Below, piece by piece: positions 8,098-19,602 of a stretch of 64,000 nucleotides of DNA (positions are counted from its first letter, which is position 1; the number at the start of each line of letters is the position of its first letter). The stretch covers positions 1-64,000 of the forward strand of contig JAFTFV010000064.1 in assembly GCA_017458265.1 (NCBI GenBank). Direction: 5' to 3'. The notes beneath the pieces are model-generated. The model searched no databases and was not told the DNA's origin. It saw only the letters and a list, made by a program, of their open reading frames with translations. Source of the stretch: Bacteroidales bacterium. Lineage in GTDB: Bacteria > Bacteroidota > Bacteroidia > Bacteroidales > UBA932. A program made the position numbers and the translations under genes.

Positions 8098-8982
8098 TTA
8101 AAGATTCGCAAATACGATTGCGGTCATTGCCTCGACTATTACGGGAGTACGAAGGGCGAAGCATGCATCGTGACGTCCGGGGATACCGGCTTTGGCTATG
8201 CTGGCCGTGGGTTTGAAGGCAACCCTGAAGACAAGCTCCTCACCGTTTGTGAGGCCGCCGGCCACTCCTCCCTTGTGGGTATTCTCAGACCCTTTGAGGC
8301 GGGCCGTATCGAAACCGTCACCAAACTCAATGCCCCTCACGCCTGGAATGGAGAAGACCGCATGGGAAATGAGAGACTCAACGCTGTCCCAGAAAGGCTC
8401 TCCAAGGCCAACGGGAAGGCCTTCTGCGCGGCATTCCACTATGCCGCCCAGGGAGTCGCCCTCTGCCTCTGCCGCCTTTACCGCTTCCGGCCATCCGGAG
8501 GGTTCCGTAATACCGCCGACTTCCTTCAAAACCGCCTTTACAGACAATCCGGGCTGCATTTTCTTTGCTATTACGCCTGCTGCAACTATGCCAAGGGTGA
8601 GGCGTCCGCTGAAGTGGCCGCCGCCACGGGGATCGTTGAAGCCGGAGAACTTGATGTCTGCAACTTTGTCTGCGTGCCCGGGACGGGGGTTTTCGCGAAA
8701 ACCGGCGTAATCCCCGCTGCGGGTGTTTTCGTTGCGGAAGACAATGGTCAGGGGCGCCCCCGTAGTGTGGCCTTCATATACGCCGGAAAGGAACTCGGGG
8801 ACATCGGCTTCAACCCTGGGAGTTGTGCCCGCTGCACCGGGTTTGCGGCGGAGGATGTCGGCCTTGAAGTCCTCTGCAGAGATTGGGATGCCTGCAGGAA
8901 CGCCGTCTGCGGTTATGCCGATGACGGGGCCGTGGGATTCTCCGAATATGCTTACTCTGAATTTGTTACCGAAAGTATTCAT
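8098..8982 (-). CDS. aroC: Chorismate synthase
   Basis: AroC converts EPSP to chorismate using reduced FMN, the last step of the shikimate pathway. The start at 8982 gives MNTFGNKFRVSIFGESHG, the classic N-terminus with the catalytic His. RRKPG, RPGHAD and FSGFNDPRGGGHFSGRLT follow, then the C-terminal GRHDACFALRTPVIVEAM motif. The protein has 294 residues against about 350-360 in many bacteria. It seems to lack part of the C-terminal region after the last motif. The open frame extends upstream to 9144, but that part is REP-derived and aroDA coding sequence in another frame, so I reject it. The gene is last in aroB-aroDA-aroC, 25 bases after the aroDA stop. Confidence 0.93.
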   Translation of the reverse strand: MNTFGNKFRVSIFGESHGPVIGITADGVPAGIPISAEDFKADILRRKPGAAGTTPRVEADVPEFLSGVYEGHTTGAPLTIVFRNENTRSGDYAGFRENPRPGHADKVADIKFSGFNDPRGGGHFSGRLTLGIVAAGVIAKKMQPGLSVKAVLKEVGGITEPSGWPEAVKAAEAEGDSLGGIVECRAEGLPVGLGEPFWDSVESLISHAVFSIPGVRGIEFGDGFDTARLKGSENTHKGGVAGGLTNGEELVFRVAFKPTASIAKAGIPGRHDACFALRTPVIVEAMTAIVFANL

Positions 8983-8991
8983 GTGGATTAA

Positions 8992-9019
8992 GATTCTTCG
9001 ACTTCGCTCAGAATGACAG
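8992..9019 (-). repeat. REP-like repeat, copy 1 (overlaps the aroDA stop)
   Basis: This is an imperfect palindrome whose minus-strand form runs TGTCATTCTGAGCGAAG then TCGAAGAATC. The same element occurs near 42549, 60644 and 61804. Here it supplies the last residues (Leu-Ser-Phe) and the stop codon of the AroD-AroA fusion, and it fills the gap before aroC. Confidence 0.75.
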
Positions 9020-11038
9020 TTGTTGGAAGAGTTCGTTGAAGGCGGGGAAGGACTTGGAGACGCAGGAGGTGTCATCGATTTCAACTTTGCCGGAAGCCCC
9101 AAGGGAGGCCAGGGAGAGCGCCATAACCATACGGTGGTCTCCATACGAGGTGAACTTGCCTCCCTTGAGGAGGTTTCCGGTAAGAATCCTTTGCGTGAGC
9201 CCCATGCCTGTGATGGTCATCACGTCTTCTTCTATCGTAACGGGAACGCCCATTTTCTGGAGCATTTCCTCAATTGCAGCGGCCCTGTCGGTCTCTTTGT
9301 GCCTCAGGCGCTCCACTCCGGCAATGTGGGTATCTCCAGGACAGAAGGCTGCAAGTACAGTTACGGTGGGGAAAAGGTCCGGACAGTTGGAGAGGTCTGC
9401 ATCAAAGGCGCTGAGAGGGGCTCTGGATACGTGTATCGGCCCGCGCGGTGCGTCCAGCTGGGACATGCTTGCACCCGCCTGGATGAGGATGTCCATGATG
9501 GAAATGTCGGCCTGAAGGCTCTCTGTATCAAGTCCTTCCACTTCAATGTCTCCGAAGATGGCACCGGCGGCAAGGAAGGGTGCGGCACCGGACCAATCAC
9601 CTTCAATGGCGAAATCGGCCCCGTGGTAGCGTTGGCCGCCCTTTATCTTGAAAGTTATGCCTGAGCAGAGGTTCCAGTCCTGCGTTTCAAGGAAGTCCTG
9701 GTCTCCCTCCATTTCAGAACCTATTTTCACGCCGAACTTTCCAAGCACGTCCATGGTGATGAAAAGGTATGGAATGCTCTTGGGCTCCGTTACATAAAGA
9801 ACAGATTTTCCATCACATAGAGGAAGAGCGGCAAGAAGGCCGGATATCAGCTGGGAGCCGCCGCGGCCAGAAACGTCAGCCCTGCCCGGAATGAGAGGAC
9901 CGCTCACCGTAAGCGGCAGGTAACAATCTGATTTCCGTGGTGATAAAACAGGCTTGTTTCCTTTTTTTTCCTCATTTTCAGAAAAAGTAACAGAGTTGTT
10001 CTGCTCCGGATAGAGGCGCACTCCGCAGGCTGCCATGATGTCGTGGGCGCCGGAAAGCGGACGGCCGAGGAGGGTTTTTTCCCCTGTTACCCTTACTGGT
10101 GTTGAACTCACTGCAGACAGCACAGGAATGGTCATCCGCGTAAGAAAACCGGATTCCCCGGTGTGGATTTCCTGCAGTTTCAGACTGCCCGGAGCTGCTG
10201 CAATTCCGTTGATAACAAGAATGTTATCCTCGATTTTCACGCTTGCCCCCAGACTCCTTGCAACACTTATTGCCGATTCATTGTCTCCGCACGGGGAATA
10301 ACCCGAGAGACGGGATTCGCCATCGGCCAGGGCGGCGGCGATGATTGCCCTCTGGGCGAAGCTCTTGGATGCGGGCATCCGGAGACCGGAGGCCTTTACA
10401 GGGCGCCAGGAGCCGTATACTGCCTGCGTCATATCGGAAACCGTCCACTGGCCCGGGGCTGCCGATTCCTCCTCTGACAAGCATGCGTAGGTGTAAGGCG
10501 CACCAAGTTTCAACGCATCCAGGCGGGAGCTGCGGCCTTCTTCGCCCATGCAGAAAGCTATGAGCGAGCCGGGAGCAGCATCGGCATAGAGGGACTGGAC
10601 GGTGCCAATATCGGCCTTGGAGGTGGCTGTGGTGACGATTTTGACCACTTCGCCGCCAAAGGAGCGGCATCTTTCTGCAAGGCTTCTGAGGAGTTCCCGG
10701 GAAGGGGTGTTTTCGAAGTTGTGGTAGGACCTTATGAGGACGGTTCCGTAGCTTTGGCAGGCTTCGCGGATGCGCCGTCCTACGGCGGCGGGAGCCTCCA
10801 TTTCAAGGTCTGCATACTTTGCTCCGGACATGATGGCAAGCTCCAGGAGCCGGGGGGCGTCGGACTCTTCTGCCATGCGGCACGTAGCCACAAGGGGGAT
10901 GTCGGAGCCCTGGAAGAGTGTCCGGATATCTTCATCCTCCAGCGGGCAGCGGTCAAGGCGGATTTCCGCCATTTCAAGACCTTCCAGCGCCTTCAGTATC
11001 TCCGGGAGTTCCTTATTCTGTATAGTGGTGCAGATCAT
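9008..11038 (-). CDS. AroD-AroA fusion: type I 3-dehydroquinate dehydratase + EPSP synthase
   Basis: This single 676-residue frame carries steps three and six of the shikimate pathway. Residues 1 to about 205 are a type I dehydroquinase with the His of SYHNFENTP (His106), the Schiff-base Lys in EVVKIVTTATSK (Lys133) and the terminal AAPGQW. From about 215 it is EPSP synthase: MPASKSFAQR (221-230), GESGFLTR, GRGGSQLISGLL, RHKETDR and YGDHRMVMALSLA. The dehydroquinase part has a degenerate CRMAEESDAP in place of the usual RTxxEGG loop. There is no stop or internal restart at the join. The start overlaps the aroB end by 26 bases in another frame. The last codons and the stop come from a REP-like repeat. 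Confidence 0.93.
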   Translation of the reverse strand: MICTTIQNKELPEILKALEGLEMAEIRLDRCPLEDEDIRTLFQGSDIPLVATCRMAEESDAPRLLELAIMSGAKYADLEMEAPAAVGRRIREACQSYGTVLIRSYHNFENTPSRELLRSLAERCRSFGGEVVKIVTTATSKADIGTVQSLYADAAPGSLIAFCMGEEGRSSRLDALKLGAPYTYACLSEEESAAPGQWTVSDMTQAVYGSWRPVKASGLRMPASKSFAQRAIIAAALADGESRLSGYSPCGDNESAISVARSLGASVKIEDNILVINGIAAAPGSLKLQEIHTGESGFLTRMTIPVLSAVSSTPVRVTGEKTLLGRPLSGAHDIMAACGVRLYPEQNNSVTFSENEEKKGNKPVLSPRKSDCYLPLTVSGPLIPGRADVSGRGGSQLISGLLAALPLCDGKSVLYVTEPKSIPYLFITMDVLGKFGVKIGSEMEGDQDFLETQDWNLCSGITFKIKGGQRYHGADFAIEGDWSGAAPFLAAGAIFGDIEVEGLDTESLQADISIMDILIQAGASMSQLDAPRGPIHVSRAPLSAFDADLSNCPDLFPTVTVLAAFCPGDTHIAGVERLRHKETDRAAAIEEMLQKMGVPVTIEEDVMTITGMGLTQRILTGNLLKGGKFTSYGDHRMVMALSLASLGASGKVEIDDTSCVSKSFPAFNELFQQLSF

Positions 11039-12044
11039 ACTCTTTCATTATTACTTCGCCCGGCTTAACGGGAAGGATGAATGTCACTTTTTCGCCGGCG
11101 GCCTTCTTGTCCTTGGTGAATTCAAGATTATCATACGGACATTCCGTGGGGAGGCCGAGATGATTGAAATCGGCCTTCAGACGTTCTGTAAGACCGTTTT
11201 CGGCAATGCCTTCCCTTTCAGCCTTTCCGGCAGCCATGATTATGCCGATGGCAACCGCCTCGCCGTGGACGACGTCGTCTCCCCTCATGCGTGCCTCGTG
11301 CTCGATGGCATGGGCAAAGGTGTGGCCCAGATTCAGCTTCGCACGCTCGCCGGCCTCGTACGGGTCCCGCTCCACTATGGCCGCTTTTATGGCGGCGGCC
11401 TTCAGAATGAGGTCCGCGGACGGAATTTCGGGCGTTTTTCCGTCCGTGAAGGAGGAGACGGCCTTCGAATAGGCGGCGGAATCGGCAATGAGGAAGGTTT
11501 TGAGAAGTTCGGCAAGGCCGGCCTTCAGCTCACGGGCGGGAAGTGACTTGAGCACCGCCGGGCAGATGAAAGTGAACTGCGGCTGCACAATGGCGCCAAG
11601 CATGTTCTTGTAACCGTCGAAATTGACTCCGGTCTTTCCGCCGATTGCCGCATCTACCTGCGCCAGAAGCGTGGTGGGGATGTTCGCATACCGCACGCCA
11701 CGTTTGTAAATAGTTGCGGCAAAGCCGGTTAAATCGGTAGTAATTCCCCCGCCAACAGCAAGCACAAGGGCCTTTCTGGAAGCATCGGCCTCCATCAGCT
11801 GCCGGCAGATGAGCACCGCCGTATCCATGGTCTTGAGCTCTTCAGACGTGTCGATGGCAATGCAGCCCTTGACGCCATCAAGCACACCTATCACCTCTGC
11901 AGCCACATGGGAGACGTTTTCGTCATAAACTACAAATATCTCCCGCTCCCCCTCAAGGAGGGCGGCAACGTCACGCAGGTTCTCCGAACCGCAGATGCGG
12001 CTCTGAATGTGACGGTTGAAACTGATGCTGAACTCGCTTGCCAT
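11013..12044 (-). CDS. aroB: 3-dehydroquinate synthase
   Basis: AroB converts DAHP to 3-dehydroquinate with NAD+ and a divalent metal, the second shikimate step. The length of 343 residues is normal. Visible motifs are GGGITTDLTGFAATIYKRG, TTLLAQVDAAIGGKTGVN, the metal-binding LNLGHTFAHAIE and HGEAVAIG. It is the first gene of the aroB-aroDA-aroC operon. A perfect TATCTTTG box lies 6 bases before the ATG. It is divergent from the tRNA-Leu gene. Confidence 0.97.
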   Translation of the reverse strand: MASEFSISFNRHIQSRICGSENLRDVAALLEGEREIFVVYDENVSHVAAEVIGVLDGVKGCIAIDTSEELKTMDTAVLICRQLMEADASRKALVLAVGGGITTDLTGFAATIYKRGVRYANIPTTLLAQVDAAIGGKTGVNFDGYKNMLGAIVQPQFTFICPAVLKSLPARELKAGLAELLKTFLIADSAAYSKAVSSFTDGKTPEIPSADLILKAAAIKAAIVERDPYEAGERAKLNLGHTFAHAIEHEARMRGDDVVHGEAVAIGIIMAAGKAEREGIAENGLTERLKADFNHLGLPTECPYDNLEFTKDKKAAGEKVTFILPVKPGEVIMKEYDLHHYTE

Positions 12045-12050
12045 AGATTA

Positions 12051-12058
12051 CAAAGATA
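12051..12058 (-). promoter_or_regulatory. -7 box TATCTTTG of the aro operon
   Basis: A perfect TAnnTTTG box ends 6 bases before the aroB ATG at 12044. Confidence 0.65.
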
Positions 12059-12069
12059 AGGGAAAAATT

Positions 12070-12099
12070 TTGCAGTTAAGTGAAATTCCCCTAAATTTG
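12070..12099 (+). promoter_or_regulatory. Promoter of tRNA-Leu
   Basis: TTG at 12070-12072, a 19-base spacer and TAAATTTG at 12092-12099 match the full Bacteroidota -33/-7 pattern. They sit 17 bases before the mature 5' end of the tRNA. Confidence 0.75.
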
Positions 12100-12116
12100 C
12101 AGTCCCAATCCACTTT

Positions 12117-12200
12117 GCCCGGATGGCGGAACTGGTAGACGCGCTGGACTCAAAATCCTGTGGTAGCAATACCGTGCGGGTTCGATTCCCGCTCTGGGCA
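12117..12200 (+). tRNA. tRNA-Leu (anticodon CAA)
   Basis: The acceptor arms GCCCGGA (12117-12123) and TCTGGGC (12193-12199) pair fully with one G-T pair, and the discriminator is A12200. The anticodon arm CTGGA / TCCTG encloses the loop CTCAAAA, giving CAA for TTG codons, with one U-U mismatch in the stem. The long variable arm and the T arm GCGGGTTCGATTCCCGC are clear. CCA is not encoded. The 3' end is part of a 20-base sequence repeated at 20792-20811. Confidence 0.95.
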
Positions 12201-12201
12201 C
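12182..12201 (+). repeat. Candidate attachment site, left copy (tRNA-Leu 3' end)
   Basis: TCGATTCCCGCTCTGGGCAC, from the T loop of the tRNA through one base past its 3' end, recurs exactly and in the same orientation at 20792-20811. A tRNA 3' end and its direct copy are the usual boundaries of tyrosine-integrase islands. Confidence 0.75.
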
Positions 12202-13778
12202 TATTCCCATTCGATGGTTGCCGGCGGTTTGGAAGAGATATCGTACACGACGCGGTTTACGCCGCGCACTTTACGGATAATCTCATTGGAAACGGTGCGG
12301 AGGAAGTCGTATGGGAAGGGGAACCAGTCCGCCGTCATGGCGTCCGTAGATACTACGGCGCGGAGGGCTACCGGATTCTCGTACGTGCGCTCATCGCCCA
12401 TCACCCCCACGCTCTTGACCGGCAGCAGGATAACACCGGCCTGCCAGATGGCATCGTACAGGTTGGTGGCCATCAGGCGCGGGTCCGATGCAGACGGGAA
12501 ACTCATGCCCGTGCAGTCGTAGGCGCGCAGGCTTCGGATAAAAATATCATCGGCCTCCCGTAAAACGGCCAGTTTTTCTTCCGTCACCTCACCGATGATG
12601 CGGATGGCCAGCGACGGGCCGGGGAAAGGATGGCGGCTCACCAGTTCCTCTTTGATACCCAGCGCCCGCCCCACGCGACGGACTTCGTCCTTGAAGAGCA
12701 TCCTGAGCGGCTCCACAATCTTAAGATTCATTTCCTCCGGCAGGCCGCCCACGTTGTGGTGGCTCTTGATTTTGGAGGCGATGCCGGGAATGCCGGCGCT
12801 CTCAATCACATCCGGATAAATGGTCCCCTGGGCCAGCCAGTGGGCGTTTTCTATCTGCCGGGCATAGGTGTCGAAGGTCTCCACAAACATCCGTCCAATG
12901 GCCTTGCGTTTGGCTTCCGGCTCCGTGACACCCCTCAGCGCCTGCAGGAAGGCGGCGGAGGCATCGGCCCCAATGACATTGAGTCCCATGTCTTTATAGG
13001 AGCCCAGCACATCCTCGAACTCATTTTTACGCAGGAGGCCGTTGTTCACAAAAATGCAGGTGAGCTGCTTGCCGATGGCCTTGTTCAGCAGCACGCCCGC
13101 CACCGTAGAATCTACGCCGCCGGAAAGCCCCAGAATCACTTTTTCCTCACCGATTTGCGCGCGAAGGGCCTCCACGGTGGTCTCAATGAAAGAATCCGGG
13201 GTCCAGTCCCCTTTACAGCCGCAAATATCCATGGCAAAATTCTGCAGCATCCGGCCGCCTTCCGTGGTGTGGTACACCTCCGGATGGAACTGCACCGCAT
13301 AGGTGGGCTCATCGGTAAGCTGATAGGCCGCATTCACGACATCTTCCGTAGAAGCAATCACCTCTGCCCCTTCCGGGAGGGCCGATATGCTGTCTCCGTG
13401 CGACATCCACACCTGCGTCTGGCGGCTCACGCCTTTGAGCAGCGGGGATTCCGCCGTCACACGGAGCAGGGCGCGCCCGTATTCACGGGTATCCGAGGCC
13501 TCCACGCAGCCCCCGAAATGGTGGGCCAGGTATTGGGCGCCATAACAAATGCCCAGCAGCGGCAGACGCCCCTTGATAGCCGATACATCCACCTGTGGGG
13601 CATTGGGCTGACGGACGGAACAGGGGCTGCCGGAAAGGATGACGCCCTTCACGGAAGCATCCAGCGCCGGAACCTTGTTATACGGATAGATTTCGCAAAA
13701 AACATTAAGCTCCCGGAGGCGCCGGCCTATGAGTTGGGTCACCTGCGAGCCAAAGTCCAGAATGAGAATTTTATCCAT
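12201..13778 (-). CDS. guaA: GMP synthase (glutamine-hydrolysing)
   Basis: GuaA aminates XMP to GMP using glutamine and ATP. From the ATG at 13778 ([12 protein letters not shown]) it has 525 residues, typical. The class I amidotransferase domain has the nucleophile in [12 protein letters not shown] and the His in QFHPEVYHT. The PP-loop ATPase has [13 protein letters not shown], and the C-terminal domain has [10 protein letters not shown]. The ATG at 13796 would add MRNNSL, which homologues lack. The stop codon abuts the tRNA discriminator base, so the gene ends exactly at the candidate attachment site. It faces the tRNA, with no visible terminator between them. Confidence 0.96.
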   Translation of the reverse strand: MDKILILDFGSQVTQLIGRRLRELNVFCEIYPYNKVPALDASVKGVILSGSPCSVRQPNAPQVDVSAIKGRLPLLGICYGAQYLAHHFGGCVEASDTREYGRALLRVTAESPLLKGVSRQTQVWMSHGDSISALPEGAEVIASTEDVVNAAYQLTDEPTYAVQFHPEVYHTTEGGRMLQNFAMDICGCKGDWTPDSFIETTVEALRAQIGEEKVILGLSGGVDSTVAGVLLNKAIGKQLTCIFVNNGLLRKNEFEDVLGSYKDMGLNVIGADASAAFLQALRGVTEPEAKRKAIGRMFVETFDTYARQIENAHWLAQGTIYPDVIESAGIPGIASKIKSHHNVGGLPEEMNLKIVEPLRMLFKDEVRRVGRALGIKEELVSRHPFPGPSLAIRIIGEVTEEKLAVLREADDIFIRSLRAYDCTGMSFPSASDPRLMATNLYDAIWQAGVILLPVKSVGVMGDERTYENPVALRAVVSTDAMTADWFPFPYDFLRTVSNEIIRKVRGVNRVVYDISSKPPATIEWE

Positions 13779-13823
13779 GAGAGAATTATTCCGCAATTTA
13801 CGAATAATTTTTAAAATAATTGC

Positions 13824-13831
13824 TAAATTTG
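13824..13831 (+). promoter_or_regulatory. -7 box TAAATTTG upstream of glnN
   Basis: A perfect TAnnTTTG box gives a leader of about 50-55 bases before the glnN ATG. No clear -33 TTG is seen at the right distance. The 92-base guaA-glnN divergent gap holds nothing else recognisable. Confidence 0.5.
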
Positions 13832-13888
13832 CCCGCTGTATGGGTAGGGCCGCCGTTGCCTTACCTAAACAACTAACTCTTACATAGT

Positions 13889-16063
<2,175 letters not shown>

Positions 16064-16088
16064 TTATTAGCAAGACATATTTTCCATT

Positions 16089-17933
16089 ATGTGTGGAATC
16101 GTAGGTTATGTCGGGTACCGCCAGGCGTGTCCCGTCATTATCAAAGGGTTGCATAGGCTCGAGTACAGGGGCTATGACAGCGCCGGTGTCGCCCTCGTAG
16201 GTCAGGACGGCCAAATCGAACTGTACAAATGCAAGGGCAAGGTGGATGACCTGGAACGCTTCCTGAGCGGGAAAGACACCGAGAGCACCATCGGCATTGG
16301 ACATACCCGCTGGGCCACCCACGGGGTTCCGAACGATGCCAACGCGCACCCGCACTTCTCCCAGTCCGGGCGGCTGGCGCTCATCCACAACGGCATCATC
16401 GAGAACTTCCGCGTGCTCAAGGACGCCCTCGTCAGCCACGGCTATACCTTCCGGAGCAGCACGGACTCGGAGGTGCTGGTAAACCTCATCGAATACGTGC
16501 AGGACACCAACGAGTGCTCCCTGGAGGAGGCCGTCCGCATGGCCCTCAGGCAAGTGGTGGGCGCGTACGCCATCGCCGTTGTCAAGCGAGGCGACACAGA
16601 CCGCATCATCGCCGCCCGCCAGAGCTCCCCGATGGCCATCGGCATCGGAGAGGGCGAGTACTTCCTGAGTTCGGACGCCGCCTCCATCATTGACTATACG
16701 CAAAAGTTCGTGTACCTGAACGACGGCGAAGTAGCGGTGATAGAAAAAGGCAAGCCCCTGCAAATCAAAAACTTATACGGCGAGCCTTCCAAGGTGAATA
16801 TCCAAAAGCTGGAGATGTCCATTTCCCAGCTGGAAAAAGGCGGTTTCCCTCACTTTATGCTCAAGGAAATCCACGAGCAGCCGGATACGCTGGTGGACTG
16901 CATCCGCGGCCGCGTGAATCCGGACACCCGCGAAATCATCCTGTCGGGCGTGCTGGACAACCAGGACCGGTTCCTGAGCGCCGGGCGCATCATCTTCGTC
17001 GCCTGCGGAACCTCCTGGCATGCGTCCCTCATCGGCGAGCATCTGATCGAGAACATGTGCAGGATTCCGGTGGAAGTGGAGTACGCCTCCGAATTCCGCT
17101 ATCGCAATCCCATTATCCGCAAGGACGACGTGGTAATCGCGGTTTCCCAGTCCGGCGAAACGGCCGATACGCTGGCGGCCGTTGAGATTGCCAAACGCTC
17201 CGGCGCCTTTGTGTACGGTATCTGCAACGTCATCGGCTCTTCCATTGCACGGGCCACTGATTCAGGCACTTACATCCACGTGGGTCCGGAAATCGGCGTC
17301 GCCTCCACCAAGGCTTTCACCGGCCAGGTAACCGTGATGGCCATGCTGGCGCTGCTCATCGGGAAACTGCGCGGCACCATTGACGAGGCCTATTATCACG
17401 AAGTAGCCAGCGCACTGCTGGCGCTGCCGGATACCATACGGCAGGTGCTTGAAACGGCACCGGAGGTGGAAAAGCTGTCCCGCATTTTCACCTATGCCCA
17501 CAACTTCATTTACCTGGGCCGCGGCTACAACTATCCCACGGCGCTGGAAGGGGCGCTCAAGCTCAAAGAAATTTCCTATATCCACGCGGAAGGCCTTCCC
17601 GCCGCCGAAATGAAGCACGGTCCCATTGCCCTGATCGATGCCGAGATGCCCACGGTGGTGATTGCCACCCTGGACCACACCTATGAGAAAACCGTATCCA
17701 ACATAGAGGAAATCAAGGCGCGCGGCGGCAAGATTATCGCTGTCATCTCCGAGGGCGACACCCAGCTCCGCCAAAGGGCCGATTACTGCATCGAAGTTCC
17801 CTCCACGGCAGAATGCCTGATGCCCATCGTCTCCATTATCCCGTTGCAACTGATGGCCTATTACATTGCCGTGAGCAAGGGCCGGAACGTGGACCAGCCC
17901 CGCAACCTGGCCAAATCCGTTACCGTTGAGTAG
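16089..17933 (+). CDS. glmS: Glucosamine-fructose-6-phosphate aminotransferase
   Basis: GlmS makes glucosamine-6-phosphate from fructose-6-phosphate and glutamine, the entry to peptidoglycan and LPS amino sugars. The length of 614 residues is normal. The N-terminal glutaminase begins MCGIVGYVG with the catalytic Cys2, and contains GHTRWATHG and HNGIIENF. Two SIS domains follow, with ACGTSWHA, SQSGETADTLAAV, STKAFTGQV and the end KSVTVE. Leucine is overwhelmingly CTG or CTC, with only about two CTT codons by hand count, in contrast to ispE. It probably shares a message with glnN. The 3' end overlaps the convergent pyrG by 14 bases. No glmS ribozyme is present. Confidence 0.97.
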   Translation: MCGIVGYVGYRQACPVIIKGLHRLEYRGYDSAGVALVGQDGQIELYKCKGKVDDLERFLSGKDTESTIGIGHTRWATHGVPNDANAHPHFSQSGRLALIHNGIIENFRVLKDALVSHGYTFRSSTDSEVLVNLIEYVQDTNECSLEEAVRMALRQVVGAYAIAVVKRGDTDRIIAARQSSPMAIGIGEGEYFLSSDAASIIDYTQKFVYLNDGEVAVIEKGKPLQIKNLYGEPSKVNIQKLEMSISQLEKGGFPHFMLKEIHEQPDTLVDCIRGRVNPDTREIILSGVLDNQDRFLSAGRIIFVACGTSWHASLIGEHLIENMCRIPVEVEYASEFRYRNPIIRKDDVVIAVSQSGETADTLAAVEIAKRSGAFVYGICNVIGSSIARATDSGTYIHVGPEIGVASTKAFTGQVTVMAMLALLIGKLRGTIDEAYYHEVASALLALPDTIRQVLETAPEVEKLSRIFTYAHNFIYLGRGYNYPTALEGALKLKEISYIHAEGLPAAEMKHGPIALIDAEMPTVVIATLDHTYEKTVSNIEEIKARGGKIIAVISEGDTQLRQRADYCIEVPSTAECLMPIVSIIPLQLMAYYIAVSKGRNVDQPRNLAKSVTVE

Positions 17934-19539
17934 CTTCTTTATAGTCCAGGGCGGCCTTGACAAAGTGCACAAAAATGGGTTGAGGCCGCTCCGGCGTACT
18001 TTTGAGCTCCGGATGGAACTGGGTGGCGATGAAGAACGGATGGGCGGGAATCTCCACTATCTCTGCCAGGTGGCTTTCCGGATTGATGCCGCTCACGCGC
18101 AGTCCTGCGGCTTGTAACTCGGCCACAAAGCGGTTGTTGAGTTCATACCGGTGCCTGTGCCGTTCGGAGATAAGGGGTTTGCCGTAGATTTTCCAGGCGA
18201 GCGTGCCTTCCTGCACTGCGCAAGGATATGCGCCCAGGCGCATGGTTCCTCCCTTCAGGGTGGTCTTTTTTTGCTCCTCCATGAGGTCGATCACCGGGCA
18301 GGTGGTATCGGGCACTTCCTCGGTAGAGGCGGCGGAGGCCCAGCCAAGCACATTCCTGGCAAATTCGACCACCGCCATTTGCATACCCAGGCAAATCCCA
18401 AAGAAGGGAATGCCGTTCTCCCGGGCGTAACGGACGGCGGCTATCTTTCCTTCCAGGCCCCGGGAACCAAAGCCGGGGGCCACCAGGATGCCGTCCATGC
18501 CCGCGAGCTTTTCAGGGACGTTCTCCGGCGTGAGGTGATCGGCCTGAATGGTGACCACGTTTACCTTACAGCAGTTGGCGGCTCCGGCATGCACAAAGCT
18601 TTCCTGGATGCTCTTGTACGCGTCCTGCAGCTCCACATATTTTCCCACCAGGGCAATCTTGACCTCTGCCGTGGGGTGCTGCAAACGGTCAAGGAAGGCG
18701 CTTAGTGCGCTCAAATCCGGCTCGGGCAGACCATGAATCTCCAATTTGTTGAGTACCAAATCGTCCATATGCTCCTTTTCCATATTAAAAGGCACCTGGT
18801 AAATGCTCCACGCGTCCATAGACTGGATGACATGACCGGGTTTCACATTGCAGAACAGGGCGATTTTCTTACGGAGTTCCGGCGTGAGTTCCTTCTCTGT
18901 CCGGCAAACGATGATGTCCGGATGCACGCCCTGGGACTGCAATTCCTGGACGGAATGCTGCGTGGGCTTGGTTTTGAGCTCTTTGGCGGCCTTCAAATAA
19001 GGAATGAGGGTGAGGTGAATGCTCAGGAAGTCTTCTTCCGGCAGCTCCCATTGCAGTTGCCGCATGGCTTCCACAAAGGGCTGGCTTTCCATATCACCCA
19101 CCGTGCCGCCCACTTCGGTGATAATGACGTCATAGTCCCCCGTCTGCCCCAGCAGGAGCATCCGGCGCTTGATTTCGTCCGTAATATGGGGGACAATCTG
19201 GACGGTCTTGCCCAGATAGGCGCCCTCCCGCTCCTTGGAAATGACGGTGTTGTAGATTCTTCCCGTAGTGACATTATTGGCCTGAGAGGTGTATATGCCC
19301 AGAAAACGTTCATAGTGGCCCAGATCCAGGTCTGTCTCGGCGCCGTCCTCCGTCACATAACATTCCCCGTGCTCATAGGGATTGAGCGTCCCGGGATCGA
19401 TGTTTAGATAAGGGTCGAATTTTTGGATGGTGACCCGCAGGCCCCTTGCCTGGAGCAATTTAGCCAGCGAGGCCGCGATAATGCCTTTACCCAGGGAGGA
19501 AGCAACGCCTCCCGTAACGAAAACATACTTTGTATTCAT
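17920..19539 (-). CDS. pyrG: CTP synthase
   Basis: PyrG aminates UTP to CTP with glutamine and ATP. The length of 539 residues is standard. The amidoligase domain starts TKYVFVTGGVASSLGKGIIAASLA, with DPYLNIDPGTLNPYEHGE and EVGGTVGDMES. The glutaminase domain has GFGSRGLEGK, the nucleophile in FFGICLGMQMAV, and QFHPELKSTPERP near the end. It is downstream of the guaB remnant on the same strand, with its own TAACTTTG box, and convergent with glmS. Confidence 0.97.
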   Translation of the reverse strand: MNTKYVFVTGGVASSLGKGIIAASLAKLLQARGLRVTIQKFDPYLNIDPGTLNPYEHGECYVTEDGAETDLDLGHYERFLGIYTSQANNVTTGRIYNTVISKEREGAYLGKTVQIVPHITDEIKRRMLLLGQTGDYDVIITEVGGTVGDMESQPFVEAMRQLQWELPEEDFLSIHLTLIPYLKAAKELKTKPTQHSVQELQSQGVHPDIIVCRTEKELTPELRKKIALFCNVKPGHVIQSMDAWSIYQVPFNMEKEHMDDLVLNKLEIHGLPEPDLSALSAFLDRLQHPTAEVKIALVGKYVELQDAYKSIQESFVHAGAANCCKVNVVTIQADHLTPENVPEKLAGMDGILVAPGFGSRGLEGKIAAVRYARENGIPFFGICLGMQMAVVEFARNVLGWASAASTEEVPDTTCPVIDLMEEQKKTTLKGGTMRLGAYPCAVQEGTLAWKIYGKPLISERHRHRYELNNRFVAELQAAGLRVSGINPESHLAEIVEIPAHPFFIATQFHPELKSTPERPQPIFVHFVKAALDYKEATQR

Positions 19540-19572
19540 AGCCCGATATTCATATACCGGGACTCAAAGTTA
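19540..19572 (-). promoter_or_regulatory. pyrG promoter box and short leader hairpin
   Basis: TAACTTTG at 19565-19572 is followed by a leader of about 25 bases containing an imperfect hairpin CCCGGTAT / ATATCGGG just before the ATG. The hairpin could affect initiation, but that is inference. The rest of the gap to the guaB remnant is featureless. Confidence 0.5.
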
Positions 19573-19602
19573 CAAAACTTCCGGAGAAAAACCCGTAAAT
19601 AC

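Noticed and set aside
8983..9144. N-terminal extension of aroC
   Set aside because: It is REP-derived and aroDA coding sequence read in another frame. The chorismate synthase N-terminus is at 8982.
16064..16088. glmS ribozyme
   Set aside because: The 25-base gap before glmS is far too short, and no ribozyme core is present.
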